Positions 45,003 to 54,225 of a stretch of DNA of 64,000 nt are shown here, one piece after another. Both the position numbers and the translations under genes were made by a program. How positions within the stretch are numbered: the stretch's first letter is position 1; every line of letters starts with the position of its first letter. The stretch spans positions 310,001-374,000 of the forward strand of contig NZ_PJBE01000012.1 in NCBI RefSeq assembly GCF_002836205.1, given 5' to 3'. The notes beneath the pieces are model-generated. The model ran no database searches, had not been told where the DNA came from, and worked only from the letters and a program-made list of their open reading frames with translations. The stretch is from Shewanella sp. Choline-02u-19 (GTDB lineage Bacteria > Pseudomonadota > Gammaproteobacteria > Enterobacterales > Shewanellaceae).

Positions 45003-45647
45003 ATGCATAAGCAGAATAAGATTTTGCGCCATAAGTTGTTCGATCGGATCTGCCACTGGTTTGTGGTGGCGGTGGGCTTGGTGACTTTTCTTACCGGCTT
45101 TGGTTTCTTTTTCCCATCTTTTCAATGGTTGGGAGCCATTGCAGGTACGCCGCAGATGGCGCGCTTTGTTCATCCTATCGCCGGCTTGATGATGTGTCTG
45201 CCGTTGATGTTGATACTCGTGCGTTATTACCACCATAACAAGTGGGAAAAGAACGACCTTAAATGGATGCTAGCTATCAAGGATGTGATGTTTGAAAACG
45301 AGGACAAAATCCCCGCTATCGGCCATTACAATCCGGGGCAAAAAGTGCTGTTTCGCACCTTTGTGGTGACCTCTGTCGTGTTGACAGTGACTGGCATCAT
45401 GATGTGGCAGCCCTACTTTGCGCCTTACTTTGCCTCCGCTGCTATCGAGTGGGCCATCTTGTTGCACGCCATTTGCGCGGTGATCATGTTGATCTTCGTC
45501 ATCGTGCATTTCTGGATGGCTACCTGGGTAGAAGGGTCGGTTGCAGGCATGTTGTATGGCTCTGTTTCAAGAGCCTGGTGTAAGAAGCACCATCCCAACA
45601 TGCTTAATGATCCAAAACTAAAGACTATAAAGCAGGAAAAACACTAA
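45003..45647 (+). CDS. fdnI: Formate dehydrogenase-N cytochrome b556 (gamma) subunit
   Basis: 214-residue inner-membrane cytochrome b (E. coli FdnI 217). It has four membrane helices with conserved histidines (DRICHWFVV, FVHPIAG, LLHAICAV, IVHFWMATW) that ligate two b haems and form the menaquinone site. It passes electrons from formate to the quinone pool. The fdhE gene starts two bases after its stop. Confidence 0.95.
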   Translation: MHKQNKILRHKLFDRICHWFVVAVGLVTFLTGFGFFFPSFQWLGAIAGTPQMARFVHPIAGLMMCLPLMLILVRYYHHNKWEKNDLKWMLAIKDVMFENEDKIPAIGHYNPGQKVLFRTFVVTSVVLTVTGIMMWQPYFAPYFASAAIEWAILLHAICAVIMLIFVIVHFWMATWVEGSVAGMLYGSVSRAWCKKHHPNMLNDPKLKTIKQEKH

Positions 45648-45649
45648 TT

Positions 45650-46624
45650 ATGAGCACAGCAATACTCGACGCTGAAAAAATCCCGGCCCAGAAATTGGAG
45701 ATCAAAACCTTGATCCCTGCAGATCCTCAAGCGATCTACCAATTCCGGGCAGCAAGGCTCGCAGAGCTCGCTGAAGAGTCAGGTTTGCCTGATTACTTTC
45801 GCTTGCTGAAGCTGTTGGTCAGCGCACAAGCCCGGGTAGCCTCTGTTACTGATGGCGTTGCCACACCGACAGATTTATCTGAGCTGAGCTGCTTTGGCCC
45901 CAAGCCTGAGTTTGATTTCGAGCAAAGTCAGCCTATGGCACAGGGTCATTTTGAGTGGGGAAACTATTGGCAGTCGGTATTGCTGGAGCTCATAAGTGAT
46001 CTCTTGCCTAAGCTCTTGTCCAAGCCTTCGTCTGAATCTTCGCCTGAAAGTGCGGCGGATCTAACGGCAGTACTAAAGGCGTTAGCGAGTACTGAACCGG
46101 AAACCTTACAGCAATATGCCGAGGCGATGTTACTCGGTCACTTTGCAGAGGTTCCGGCTGAGTACACCCTGTTTATCTGGGCAGCGCTATCAGTCTATTG
46201 GTCTCACTGGGCGACGGATGTAGCAACAGCTTTAGCAACAACGGGACAAGGCTATAAAACCCTATGCCCGGTGTGTGGCTGTCATCCGGTGGCGAGTGTT
46301 ATCAAGGAGAAACCACGCACAGGTTTACGTTATCTACATTGCAGCTTATGTGAAACTGAGTGGCATCAGATCCGTGCCGAGTGCACCTCTTGTGGTGAAG
46401 ACAAAGGGGTTTTTCTTTGGGCTGAAACAGAAACTAAGGCCGCTGTGCGGATCGAAAGCTGTGACACCTGTAAGGGGTACACCAAGATGTTGTTTACTGA
46501 CATCAACCCCAAATTCGAGGTCGCAGTGGATGATCTAGCAACGCTACTTATGGATAAATATGTGGTAGAGCAAGGCTATTTGGCCACAACGGTTAATCCG
46601 CTATTGCTGGCTCACGAGCAGTAA
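45650..46624 (+). CDS. fdhE: Formate dehydrogenase accessory protein FdhE
   Basis: 324 residues, cytoplasmic. FdhE binds exported formate dehydrogenases during assembly and is needed for their activity. Four CXXC-type pairs in the C-terminal half (CPVCGC, CSLCETEW, CTSCGED, CDTCKGY) form the rubredoxin-like metal sites of the family. The N-terminal half is helical and divergent. It is the last gene of the fdn block before selA, with a 107-bp gap. Confidence 0.94.
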   Translation: MSTAILDAEKIPAQKLEIKTLIPADPQAIYQFRAARLAELAEESGLPDYFRLLKLLVSAQARVASVTDGVATPTDLSELSCFGPKPEFDFEQSQPMAQGHFEWGNYWQSVLLELISDLLPKLLSKPSSESSPESAADLTAVLKALASTEPETLQQYAEAMLLGHFAEVPAEYTLFIWAALSVYWSHWATDVATALATTGQGYKTLCPVCGCHPVASVIKEKPRTGLRYLHCSLCETEWHQIRAECTSCGEDKGVFLWAETETKAAVRIESCDTCKGYTKMLFTDINPKFEVAVDDLATLLMDKYVVEQGYLATTVNPLLLAHEQ

Positions 46625-46731
46625 AGTAAGTCCCGTCAGGGCGGCTGATTCCAGATAACGGAGTCAGTCGCACTGATTTTTATTCCAGTAAGTTCAGTGA
46701 CAACTGAATAGAAATTTATAGACATTATCAG

Positions 46732-48156
46732 ATGACCTCAGCAATCGACACTACCGCCGCACTTTACCGTTCACTGCCAGCCATGGACAGCCTATTGCTG
46801 CATAAGGCCGTGCTAAAACTCAGGCTAGAGTATGGCGATACTTGGGTTAAGAGCCAACTCAACAGCTTGCTTAATCAGGCAAGAGAGCTTATCGCTCAGC
46901 AGAGTAAACTCCCGGACTACTGCGGGGCACCTGAGGCGATCATAAAAGAGTTAACCCATAAATTATTAGACGGTCAACGCCACAGTCTACAAGCGGTATG
47001 GAACCTGACGGGGACCATATTGCACACCAACCTCGGACGTTCGCAACTGAGTGAAGCGGCAATTTCTGCCGTCACTAAGGTGATGCGTTACCCGACGCCC
47101 TTAGAGTTTGAACTGGAGGCTGGCAAGCGTGGTCACCGTGATCAAGCGATAGGCAAGATATTGCAGCAGTTAACCGGTTCTCAGAGTTGCTGTCTGGTGA
47201 ATAACAACGCCGCAGCCGTACTTTTGATGCTTTCAGGGGTTGCGGCGGGTAAAGAGGTTATTGTCTCACGTGGCGAGCTAGTGGAAATTGGTGGTGCCTT
47301 TCGCATCCCTGATATTATGCGTCAAGCTGGTTGCACTTTAATTGAAGTTGGCAGTACTAACCGCACGCATCTACGCGACTACGAAGCGGCGATCACTGAA
47401 AACACCGCCGCCATAATGAAAGTTCACACTAGTAACTATCATATCCAAGGTTTTACTGCGGCGGTGGATGAAAAACGCTTGGCCACGCTCTGCCAGCAAC
47501 ACCGGATCCCACTGATCTCAGATCTGGGAAGTGGTGCGCTGACCGATCTGAGTCAGTTTGGCTTAGGCGATGAACCCACGCCGCAAAACATGCTCACTGA
47601 TGGCGTCAACTTGGTCAGTTTTTCTGGTGATAAATTACTCGGTGGTCCACAGGCTGGGCTCATCGTTGGCGACAAAAAACTCATTGATAAACTGCAGCAA
47701 CATCCATTAAAACGCGCACTGCGTTGCGACAAGATGACGCTAGCTGCTCTCGAAGCGACTCTATTGCTCTACCGAAACCCTAAGCGGCTCAATGAAGAGT
47801 TGCCTATGCTGAGAAAAATGTCTCGTTCACTGGCCGAACTGGAGCAAGTGGGCCAGCAGATGATGGCTGAATTACCTGAATATTTTGCCTCGCACTTCAC
47901 CTTGGCGATCACCGCAAGCCAAACTCAGGTCGGCAGTGGCTCCCAGCCAGAGACTCTACTGGAATCTTTGGCACTGACCTTCACACCGACGACTAATAGC
48001 CAATACCGTATTCATCAGTTAGAGCAAAAGTTTAAGCAGCAAGATAAACCTATCATAGGTCGAATGGCCAATAACCAATATTGGTTGGATCTTCGCGGTG
48101 TCGAACAGGAAACTAGCTTAATCAATGCCCTAAGACAGGTTGGACAAAGCTTATGA
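46732..48156 (+). CDS. selA: L-seryl-tRNA(Sec) selenium transferase
   Basis: 474 residues. A PLP enzyme that converts Ser-tRNA(Sec) to Sec-tRNA(Sec) using selenophosphate. The PLP lysine is in SGDKLLGGPQAG (Lys301). The segments WNLTGTILHTNLGRS and VNNNAAAVLLML are typical. No strong ribosome site precedes the ATG at 46732, so coupling to upstream translation or a nearby start is possible. Its stop overlaps the selB start by four bases. Confidence 0.96.
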   Translation: MTSAIDTTAALYRSLPAMDSLLLHKAVLKLRLEYGDTWVKSQLNSLLNQARELIAQQSKLPDYCGAPEAIIKELTHKLLDGQRHSLQAVWNLTGTILHTNLGRSQLSEAAISAVTKVMRYPTPLEFELEAGKRGHRDQAIGKILQQLTGSQSCCLVNNNAAAVLLMLSGVAAGKEVIVSRGELVEIGGAFRIPDIMRQAGCTLIEVGSTNRTHLRDYEAAITENTAAIMKVHTSNYHIQGFTAAVDEKRLATLCQQHRIPLISDLGSGALTDLSQFGLGDEPTPQNMLTDGVNLVSFSGDKLLGGPQAGLIVGDKKLIDKLQQHPLKRALRCDKMTLAALEATLLLYRNPKRLNEELPMLRKMSRSLAELEQVGQQMMAELPEYFASHFTLAITASQTQVGSGSQPETLLESLALTFTPTTNSQYRIHQLEQKFKQQDKPIIGRMANNQYWLDLRGVEQETSLINALRQVGQSL

Positions 48157-50060
48157 TCATCGTGACTGCGGGTCATGTTGATCACGGCAAGACGAGTCTT
48201 ATTCAAGCCCTTACGGGGACCGATGCCGATAGACTGCCTGAAGAGAAGAAACGCGGCATGACCATCGAACTCGGTTACGCCTTTATGAAGGTGATTGATG
48301 ATCAACGTCTGGCTTTTGTTGATGTTCCTGGGCATGAAAAGTTTATCAATACCATGCTGGCGGGGGTGAGTTGTGCTAAGCATGCCTTGCTAATCATCGC
48401 TTGCGATGACGGAGTCATGCCTCAAACAACTGAACATTTAGCAATTTTACAGCTGCTGGATCTTGAAAACCTAATCGTGGTGCTGACTAAGCAAGATCGA
48501 GTCGATAGCGCAAGAGTTGAAGCCGTTAAGGTGCAAGTGGGTGAACTGCTGGAGCAATACCGAAGGCAGAGCCCTATTTATGTAGTATCGGCGTTGACTG
48601 GCGCGGGTATTCCCGCACTCAGTCAGGCAATCAAACAGCTTGCGCTCACTCAGGTCAATGCGCTTAGTCAGCTAAGCCTACAAACCAGCTTTCGCATGGC
48701 TATTGATCGGGTTTTTACGGTCAAAGGTGCAGGTCTGGTGGCTACCGGTACAGTGATAAGCGGTCAGGTGAGTGAAGGCCAAAGCCTCTACCTTTCAAAA
48801 CAGAGTAATGCTGTTAAAGTCAGAACTCTGCATAGCCAAGGTCAGGTTAGTCGCCTTGCCCACAGTGGCCAGCGTGTCGCAGTTAACTTAACCGGTGTTA
48901 ATCAACATAGTGGTGCTCAACGTGGTGACTGGCTAACAGCATTAGCCCCAATGGCAGCGCCCAAGGTCATTTGCGGCGTACTCGATAGCTGTCTGCCGTT
49001 CAAACATTGGCAAAGCGTGCAAATTCACTTAGCTAATAGCCATACCACGGCGCGCATCGGCTTATTAAAAATACTGCCCAACAATCAGGCATTGATCGAG
49101 CTCCAGTGCGAGCAGGCGCTACCTTGTGTGGAACAAGATAGGATCATCGTGCGCGACGCTGCAGCGAAAATCACACTTGGGGCGATGCGAGTACTCGACC
49201 TTTCTCCGCTAAAACGAGGCAAGCGTAGTCCTGAACGGCTGAGTTACTTAAGTAAACTTAAAGACTGCACCACAATCACTGCCAGTTTACAGGCGCAAAT
49301 CGCCGAGCATTGTATAGCAAAGTCAGATTTTATGTGGGCCAATCAGTTGACTGGGCAACACGATGTCTTATTGCATAATAAAGAGGTGGTTGAAGTTGCA
49401 GGCTACTTATTATCAGCACAGCTTAATAGCCACATAGAGGCGCAACTATTAGCGCAGATAAGTGACTATCATCACGCATCGCCCGAATTATTGGGGCTAA
49501 CCATCAATCGTTTACAACGCATGACCCATGGCCAATATCCATTGGCCGTTTTGAGCTATATCAGCGATAGCCTCTGCCTGCAAAAACGTCTGCATTACAC
49601 TAGGGGCTTATTACACCTGCCACGGCATAACTTAGCGCTATCGGATAATGAGCAGCAACTATGGCTGCTGATAAAGCAGCAGATGCTAATGGCTAGGGGG
49701 CCGTTATGGTCATCAGAGCTTGCAGCTGGGCACTACTTGGACTTGAGCATCGTGCGTCAGCTTTGTCGCAAGCTCATTCAATTGGGGTACATTTCTGCAA
49801 TTATTAAAGATCGTTATGTGCTAACTGAAAACCTTTATTTTTATGCCAATGTTATTCGTGAACAGATCAATATACATGGAGAAATAAAAACCGCTGATTT
49901 TAATTCCATCATTAAATTAGGCAGAAAAGTCAGCATTCAACTTTTAGAGTTTTATGATCGCAGTGGATTAACTTGGAGAAAGCAAAAGGATAATTCTAGA
50001 GTCATAAAAGATAGCAGTGTTTTTATATTAAGTGATTTGGCGGAAGAACATAGGAGTTGA
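48153..50060 (+). CDS. selB: Selenocysteine-specific elongation factor
   Basis: 635 residues. A specialised EF-Tu-like GTPase that brings Sec-tRNA to the SECIS-marked UGA. The GTPase motifs are GHVDHGKTSL, DVPGHEKF and TKQD. C-terminal winged-helix domains bind the SECIS hairpin. The gene's last 23 bases (ending AEEHRS and stop) are the antisense complement of the acceptor end of tRNA-Sec, encoded on the other strand. The ATG overlaps the end of selA. Confidence 0.96.
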   Translation: MIIVTAGHVDHGKTSLIQALTGTDADRLPEEKKRGMTIELGYAFMKVIDDQRLAFVDVPGHEKFINTMLAGVSCAKHALLIIACDDGVMPQTTEHLAILQLLDLENLIVVLTKQDRVDSARVEAVKVQVGELLEQYRRQSPIYVVSALTGAGIPALSQAIKQLALTQVNALSQLSLQTSFRMAIDRVFTVKGAGLVATGTVISGQVSEGQSLYLSKQSNAVKVRTLHSQGQVSRLAHSGQRVAVNLTGVNQHSGAQRGDWLTALAPMAAPKVICGVLDSCLPFKHWQSVQIHLANSHTTARIGLLKILPNNQALIELQCEQALPCVEQDRIIVRDAAAKITLGAMRVLDLSPLKRGKRSPERLSYLSKLKDCTTITASLQAQIAEHCIAKSDFMWANQLTGQHDVLLHNKEVVEVAGYLLSAQLNSHIEAQLLAQISDYHHASPELLGLTINRLQRMTHGQYPLAVLSYISDSLCLQKRLHYTRGLLHLPRHNLALSDNEQQLWLLIKQQMLMARGPLWSSELAAGHYLDLSIVRQLCRKLIQLGYISAIIKDRYVLTENLYFYANVIREQINIHGEIKTADFNSIIKLGRKVSIQLLEFYDRSGLTWRKQKDNSRVIKDSSVFILSDLAEEHRS

Positions 50061-50132
50061 ACCTACCCGGGACTGCTGGCAGCCCCACCTGGATTTGAAA
50101 TCCAGACGTTTCACCGGAAACGACGTTCTTCC
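50038..50132 (-). tRNA. selC: tRNA-Sec (anticodon TCA), selC
   Basis: 95 bases on the minus strand, starting GGAAGAACGTCG and ending with encoded GCCA. The acceptor arm is GGAAGAAC / GTTCTTCC, the anticodon stem-loop CTGGATTTCAAATCCAG carries TCA (complement at 50096-50098), there is a long variable arm, and the T arm has GGTTCAACTCC. The pattern matches E. coli selC very closely. The 3' end lies inside the selB coding sequence by 23 bases on the opposite strand. The gene is convergent with selB. Confidence 0.95.
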
Positions 50133-50228
50133 TTAACACTTGCGAGAATAATAGATAATTGTTTGTAATTAAACAATATCAGTAGTTTCTATATTTAATA
50201 AATGTGAGTCCAACAATCATTTATCGAT

Positions 50229-51143
50229 ATGAATGATGAACAGTGGGACATTATTTACCAGAACAAATGGAAAATAGCTATGACGGAACTTGTGTGTGGG
50301 CTCAATAATATTACTGAACAGACTAAAGTGACTTGTTTTCGAAATGATAGAGAGCAATCATTAATAGAAACCGTCGCAAAAGAGGTGAGGGTTGCGTTGA
50401 TCTATAATGGTATCTCTCATGTAGTAATGATGGCCAGCCCAACTGCATTAAAAGAGTTTGCCATTGGTTTTAGTTTGTCTGAATCCATTATTGATGACAT
50501 TAAAGATATTCGTTCAATCGACATCGAGACCATAGAAACGGGTATTTTGGTGCATATAGCGATTAGCCCACGCAGCTTTCTACATCTTAAAGCTCATAGG
50601 CGTAGCCTTGCGGGTCGAACGGGCTGCGGACTTTGTGGTGTAGAACAGATAGAGCAAGCTGTTAAACCGATTGTAAAAGTCACAGGCACTGAAAAGTTTA
50701 ATTTAAACAGTCTAAAAAAGGCCTTATCTAGTTTACATCAGCATCAAACTGCATTTAATTTGACCGGAGCCACACATGCTGCTGCCATGTTGTCTGCAGA
50801 AGGTGATATTATATCTTGCTTCGAAGATGTGGGACGTCATGTCGCGTTAGATAAATTAATTGGTCATATATCTTCTGATAATAAATATCGCCAGTCGGCA
50901 TTATTATTAACCAGTCGAGCCAGTTTTGAAATGGTACAAAAAGCCGCCATTTCAAACATTAGCATTGTATTTGCAATTTCTTCCGCAACTTCGTTAGCAA
51001 TAGAGATAGCTCAAAAATCTAATATTACCTTAGTCGGATTCTGTCGTGAAAACAGAGTGACAATATATACCCATCCAGAAAGGTTATATCTGTGTAATGA
51101 AACGCTAAGTAATGTTAACAATAATAACTTGGCTGTAATGTAA
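50229..51143 (+). CDS. fdhD: Formate dehydrogenase accessory sulfurtransferase FdhD
   Basis: 304 residues from the ATG at 50229; an internal ATG at 50280 gives 287, nearer the E. coli length (277), and neither has a strong ribosome site. FdhD transfers sulfur from IscS to the molybdenum cofactor of formate dehydrogenase in the cytoplasm. The signature GRTGCGLCGVEQ holds the CXXC loop. VYNGISHVVMMASP-like and GATHAAAM, EDVGRHVALDKLIG motifs fit the family. It belongs to the same functional block as fdnGHI, though separated from selB by selC. Confidence 0.95.
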   Translation: MNDEQWDIIYQNKWKIAMTELVCGLNNITEQTKVTCFRNDREQSLIETVAKEVRVALIYNGISHVVMMASPTALKEFAIGFSLSESIIDDIKDIRSIDIETIETGILVHIAISPRSFLHLKAHRRSLAGRTGCGLCGVEQIEQAVKPIVKVTGTEKFNLNSLKKALSSLHQHQTAFNLTGATHAAAMLSAEGDIISCFEDVGRHVALDKLIGHISSDNKYRQSALLLTSRASFEMVQKAAISNISIVFAISSATSLAIEIAQKSNITLVGFCRENRVTIYTHPERLYLCNETLSNVNNNNLAVM

Positions 51144-51165
51144 AATAAGTTTTGGTAATTTAAAT

Positions 51166-52422
51166 ATGTGGTTAACGTTTAAAAATAAGTTCTTTATTCA
51201 ATTTTGGTCTCCTTTTGCTGCAGTGATTGCTGCCGGTATTTTGTCGACCTATTTTTTTGGCCTAACGGGTTCCCTCTGGGCGGTGACCGGCGAGTTTACG
51301 CGCTGGGGTGGGCATATAATGCAATGGTTTGGCGCCGAGCCAGAGACATGGCAGTACTTTAAAATTATAGGCCTCGAAGGGACACCATTAGATCGGGTTG
51401 GTGGGGTAATGATTATTGGCATGTTCGGCGGGTGTTTAGCCGCGGTATTGTGGGCGAACAACATGAAACTGCGTATGCCAAGCAGTAAAAAGCGTATCGG
51501 GCAAGCGCTGATCGGCGGCATGATTGCTGGTTTTGGCGCGCGTTTGGCCATGGGGTGTAATCTGGCGGCGTTCTTCACTGGTATTCCACAGTTTACCTTG
51601 CATGCATGGCTATTTGCGTTTGCGGCGGCGGCAGGCACCTATATTGGTGCCAAGATTACTCTATTACCCTTTTTCCGCTCAAGCGCAATCGTTAAACCGG
51701 GTGGCTTGAAGAAAGTGATAAAGCCTAATCCTAATCAAGTGCAGAATCGTTTTCGATTAGGTTGGGTGGTGTTTGCTGCGATAGTCGCTGGCTCATTTTA
51801 TATTATGAGTAGCTCTACCAAGCTGGGTTTCGCGATGTTGATGGGGATTGTGTTTGGTTTGTTAATTGAACGGGCACAGATCTGTTTTACGTCTGCTTTC
51901 AGAGATATGTGGATAACAGGTCGTACTCACATGGCGAAAGCGATCATCTTGGGCATGGCTGTCAGTGTTATCGGGATCTATAGCTATGTGCAGCTTGGAA
52001 TGACACCAAAAACCCTTTGGGCGGGTCCAAATGCGCTGATAGGCGGCTTATTGTTTGGTATCGGGATCGTTATCGCAGGTGGCTGTGAAACGGGCTGGAT
52101 GTACCGCGCATTGGAAGGGCAAATTCATTTTTGGTGGGTGGGTATTGGCAATATTATTGGTGCGACCATTTTAGCTTATTACTGGGATGTCTTTTCGGCA
52201 CCGTTGGCAACGAATTGGGATAAGGTGAATTTGCTGGATGTCTTCGGTCCATTAGGTGGGTTAGGCGTGACGTATTTGCTACTGGCGCTCTCTTTCGGAT
52301 TGATTTTATTGTGGGAAAGGCACTTTTTTAAAAAGCAGCGAAGTTTGAAAAATGCAAACTTCTCACCCGTTGTGTCACAACCTGATGTGGTTATTGCAAT
52401 GGCAAAAACACTGCCGTTATAA
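51166..52422 (+). CDS. yedE: YedE/FdhT-family selenium transporter
   Basis: 418 residues with about ten membrane segments of the YeeE/YedE (sulfur/selenium transport) type. Two family signatures are visible: ARLAMGCNLAAFFTGIPQF and GGCETGWMYRALE, each with a conserved Cys. Members next to selenoprotein formate dehydrogenases are thought to import a selenium compound. It lies 22 bp after fdhD and 61 bp before yedF, as expected for this pathway. Confidence 0.9.
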   Translation: MWLTFKNKFFIQFWSPFAAVIAAGILSTYFFGLTGSLWAVTGEFTRWGGHIMQWFGAEPETWQYFKIIGLEGTPLDRVGGVMIIGMFGGCLAAVLWANNMKLRMPSSKKRIGQALIGGMIAGFGARLAMGCNLAAFFTGIPQFTLHAWLFAFAAAAGTYIGAKITLLPFFRSSAIVKPGGLKKVIKPNPNQVQNRFRLGWVVFAAIVAGSFYIMSSSTKLGFAMLMGIVFGLLIERAQICFTSAFRDMWITGRTHMAKAIILGMAVSVIGIYSYVQLGMTPKTLWAGPNALIGGLLFGIGIVIAGGCETGWMYRALEGQIHFWWVGIGNIIGATILAYYWDVFSAPLATNWDKVNLLDVFGPLGGLGVTYLLLALSFGLILLWERHFFKKQRSLKNANFSPVVSQPDVVIAMAKTLPL

Positions 52423-52483
52423 ACAAATTTACTTTATTATCAGCTCAAGGTGACTTGAGCTGACTTTTGCTGAGGAGCAAAGT

Positions 52484-52720
52484 ATGACCGAGTCTGTTGT
52501 GGCCGATTACAATTTAGAAATCTATGGTGAACCTTGCCCTTATCCTGCGGTTGCTACGCTTGAGGCTATGGCGTCATTAAAGCCTGGAGAAGTGTTAGAA
52601 GTGCTCACTGATTGCTCGCAATCGATCAATAATATCCCTAGTGATGCACGCAATCATGGCTATGAAGTACTTGATATTAGCCAGCAAGGTGTGATGCTGC
52701 GTTTTTTGATAAGACGATAA
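52484..52720 (+). CDS. yedF: YedF, TusA-like selenium-metabolism protein
   Basis: 78 residues, cytoplasmic. The TusA/SirA fold carries its conserved Cys in GEPCPYPAV and the LxxG..L.V.TDC pattern (EVLEVLTDCSQS). YedF proteins occur next to YedE in selenium-using bacteria and are thought to relay selenium or sulfur as a persulfide. GAGGAGC precedes the ATG. It ends the selenium block. Confidence 0.92.
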   Translation: MTESVVADYNLEIYGEPCPYPAVATLEAMASLKPGEVLEVLTDCSQSINNIPSDARNHGYEVLDISQQGVMLRFLIRR

Positions 52721-52926
52721 TAGTCACAACGTTGTCATGTTGCTGCGTTTGATAAAGCGGCTGATACAAGGGCATCGACTTTCTTCGGTTTGTGCGTCGT
52801 CTAGGTAAAAACTTATGCCGTAGATAACGGTAGGGCGGAGTGGCGATAGCAATGCAGCAGTCCGGCTAGCAACATCTTGTTGCTCGCCGCTATGTTTTTA
52901 ACTGCTAGTCATAAAGCATTATTATT

Positions 52927-52952
52927 AAAGGCACTCATTGAGTGCCTTTTTT
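52927..52952. terminator. Hairpin terminator (recurrent type)
   Basis: AAAGGCACTC-ATT-GAGTGCCTTT, a perfect 10-bp stem followed by six Ts including the stem end. It lies about 200 bases after yedF and about 100 bases before the DsbA-like gene. It is nearly identical to the hairpins at 40198 and 54164. Confidence 0.75.
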
Positions 52953-53048
52953 ATGCTAATTTATAAGGTAATAGCTTACAAATTAGCATGGAAAATCTGC
53001 AATTATAGACTCTTGCTAGCTTTCAATTATCACATCGTAAGGATACAT

Positions 53049-53705
53049 ATGAATAAACTACTCACACTATTGCTACTGACCTTTATGGTTGCAGGTTGCG
53101 GTGACAATAAGGTTGTCGATACTGCTTCAGGTTACATTGAAGGTGTTAATTATCGGACACTTGCTACGCCAATTGCGACGGACAGTGAACAAATAGAAGT
53201 GATGGAGTTTTTCTGGTACGGCTGCCCGCATTGCGAGTCATTTGAAAAACCATTACACCAATGGCAAAAGGTGATGCCTGAGGGCGTTCAGCTCGTTCAA
53301 TCTCCGGCGATATGGAATGAACCGATGAAGCTGCACGCGAAGGTGTTTTTCATTGTACAGAATATGCCAAATAATCAGCCGATCCATGCTGCACTATTCG
53401 CTGAGATTATGGACTTACGTGAGGTTCGAGATCTTAAGCTTCAAACCGAAGAGTTGGCTGTTTTCCTAAAAGGCTATGGTCTTAGTGAGGCGGATTTTAA
53501 GCAACAACTGTCATCGGTTGAAATCAACAAAAAACTGCAGCGCGCAATCGAGCTTATGTCGCAGTCTAAAATTGAAGGTACACCGTCTATTTTGGTTAAT
53601 GGTCGGTATTTAGTACTCAATGAGTCGGCGAAAACGGTTGAACAGATAATGGATATTACCAGTTTCCTCGTCGAGAAAGAGAAGGTGCGTTTAGCTGCGC
53701 AATAG
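53049..53705 (+). CDS. DsbA-family thiol:disulfide oxidoreductase, predicted lipoprotein
   Basis: 218 residues from the ATG at 53049, which is preceded by AAGGAT. An earlier in-frame start (52938) would lie in the terminator hairpin. The signal sequence ends VAGC (Cys17 lipobox), so the protein is predicted to be lipid-anchored. The thioredoxin fold with CPHC (WYGCPHCESFEKP) and the cis-proline in GTPSILVNGRY identify a DsbA/DsbL-type oxidase. It is 30 bp upstream of a DCC-family thioredoxin-like gene, probably co-transcribed. The lipobox is less common than a plain signal peptide in DsbA. Confidence 0.88.
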   Translation: MNKLLTLLLLTFMVAGCGDNKVVDTASGYIEGVNYRTLATPIATDSEQIEVMEFFWYGCPHCESFEKPLHQWQKVMPEGVQLVQSPAIWNEPMKLHAKVFFIVQNMPNNQPIHAALFAEIMDLREVRDLKLQTEELAVFLKGYGLSEADFKQQLSSVEINKKLQRAIELMSQSKIEGTPSILVNGRYLVLNESAKTVEQIMDITSFLVEKEKVRLAAQ

Positions 53706-53735
53706 CGCAAAAGCAGTATAAGAGAGGAGAGTGTC

Positions 53736-54143
53736 GTGCAATCACAGTCAGAAGTAATCATATTCGATGGCGTTTGTAACTTGTGCCACGCTGCGGTTAA
53801 TTTTGTGATTAAACACGATAGTGCGGAACGCTTTGTGTTTGCACCACTGCAATCGAATACCGCCAAAAGATACTTGTCTAAGCATGGTGTTACTGACGAT
53901 GCCTTAGATAGCGTGATATTGATTAAGGCTGATCAATGTTTTTTAAGAAGTGATGCCGCGATAGAAATTGCAAAGTCACTTGATGCGCCTTGGCCGCTAT
54001 TGCGTTTTATCCGTTTTGTGCCGAAAGTGATTCGTGATGGGCTTTATAATGCCGTGGCTAAACGTCGTTACTCATTATTTGGCACCAGAGCCATATGTAT
54101 TCTGCCAACGGAAGAGATAAAGCAGCGCTTTATTGAGGATTAA
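53736..54143 (+). CDS. DCC-family (DUF393) thiol-disulfide oxidoreductase-like protein
   Basis: 135 residues. The DGVCNLCH motif near the N-terminus (residues about 11-18) with its CXXC gives the DCC family its name. The C-terminal helix pair (FVPKVIRDGLYNAVAKRRY) is typical. It starts with GTG behind AGAGAGGAGAG. Function of the family is not established; a thiol-redox role is inferred from the CXXC and from the DsbA-like gene directly upstream. Confidence 0.9.
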   Translation: MQSQSEVIIFDGVCNLCHAAVNFVIKHDSAERFVFAPLQSNTAKRYLSKHGVTDDALDSVILIKADQCFLRSDAAIEIAKSLDAPWPLLRFIRFVPKVIRDGLYNAVAKRRYSLFGTRAICILPTEEIKQRFIED

Positions 54144-54163
54144 TCCCCGTTGCTCTAAACAAA

Positions 54164-54186
54164 AAAGGCACTCAATGAGTGCCTTT
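54164..54186. terminator. Terminator between the DCC gene and the YeeN-like gene
   Basis: AAAGGCACTC-AAT-GAGTGCCTTT, 10-bp perfect stem. The A run on the left gives a T tract for the minus-strand YeeN-like gene, and a short T run serves the plus strand. Third copy of this hairpin. Confidence 0.85.
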
Positions 54187-54225
54187 CAATTGCGTAAAAT
54201 GCCGTTGCATGGCATTAGCGCTAAT

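Noticed and set aside
52938..53048. Upstream extension of the DsbA-like protein from 52938
   Set aside because: The extension would start inside a terminator hairpin and would bury the lipoprotein signal.
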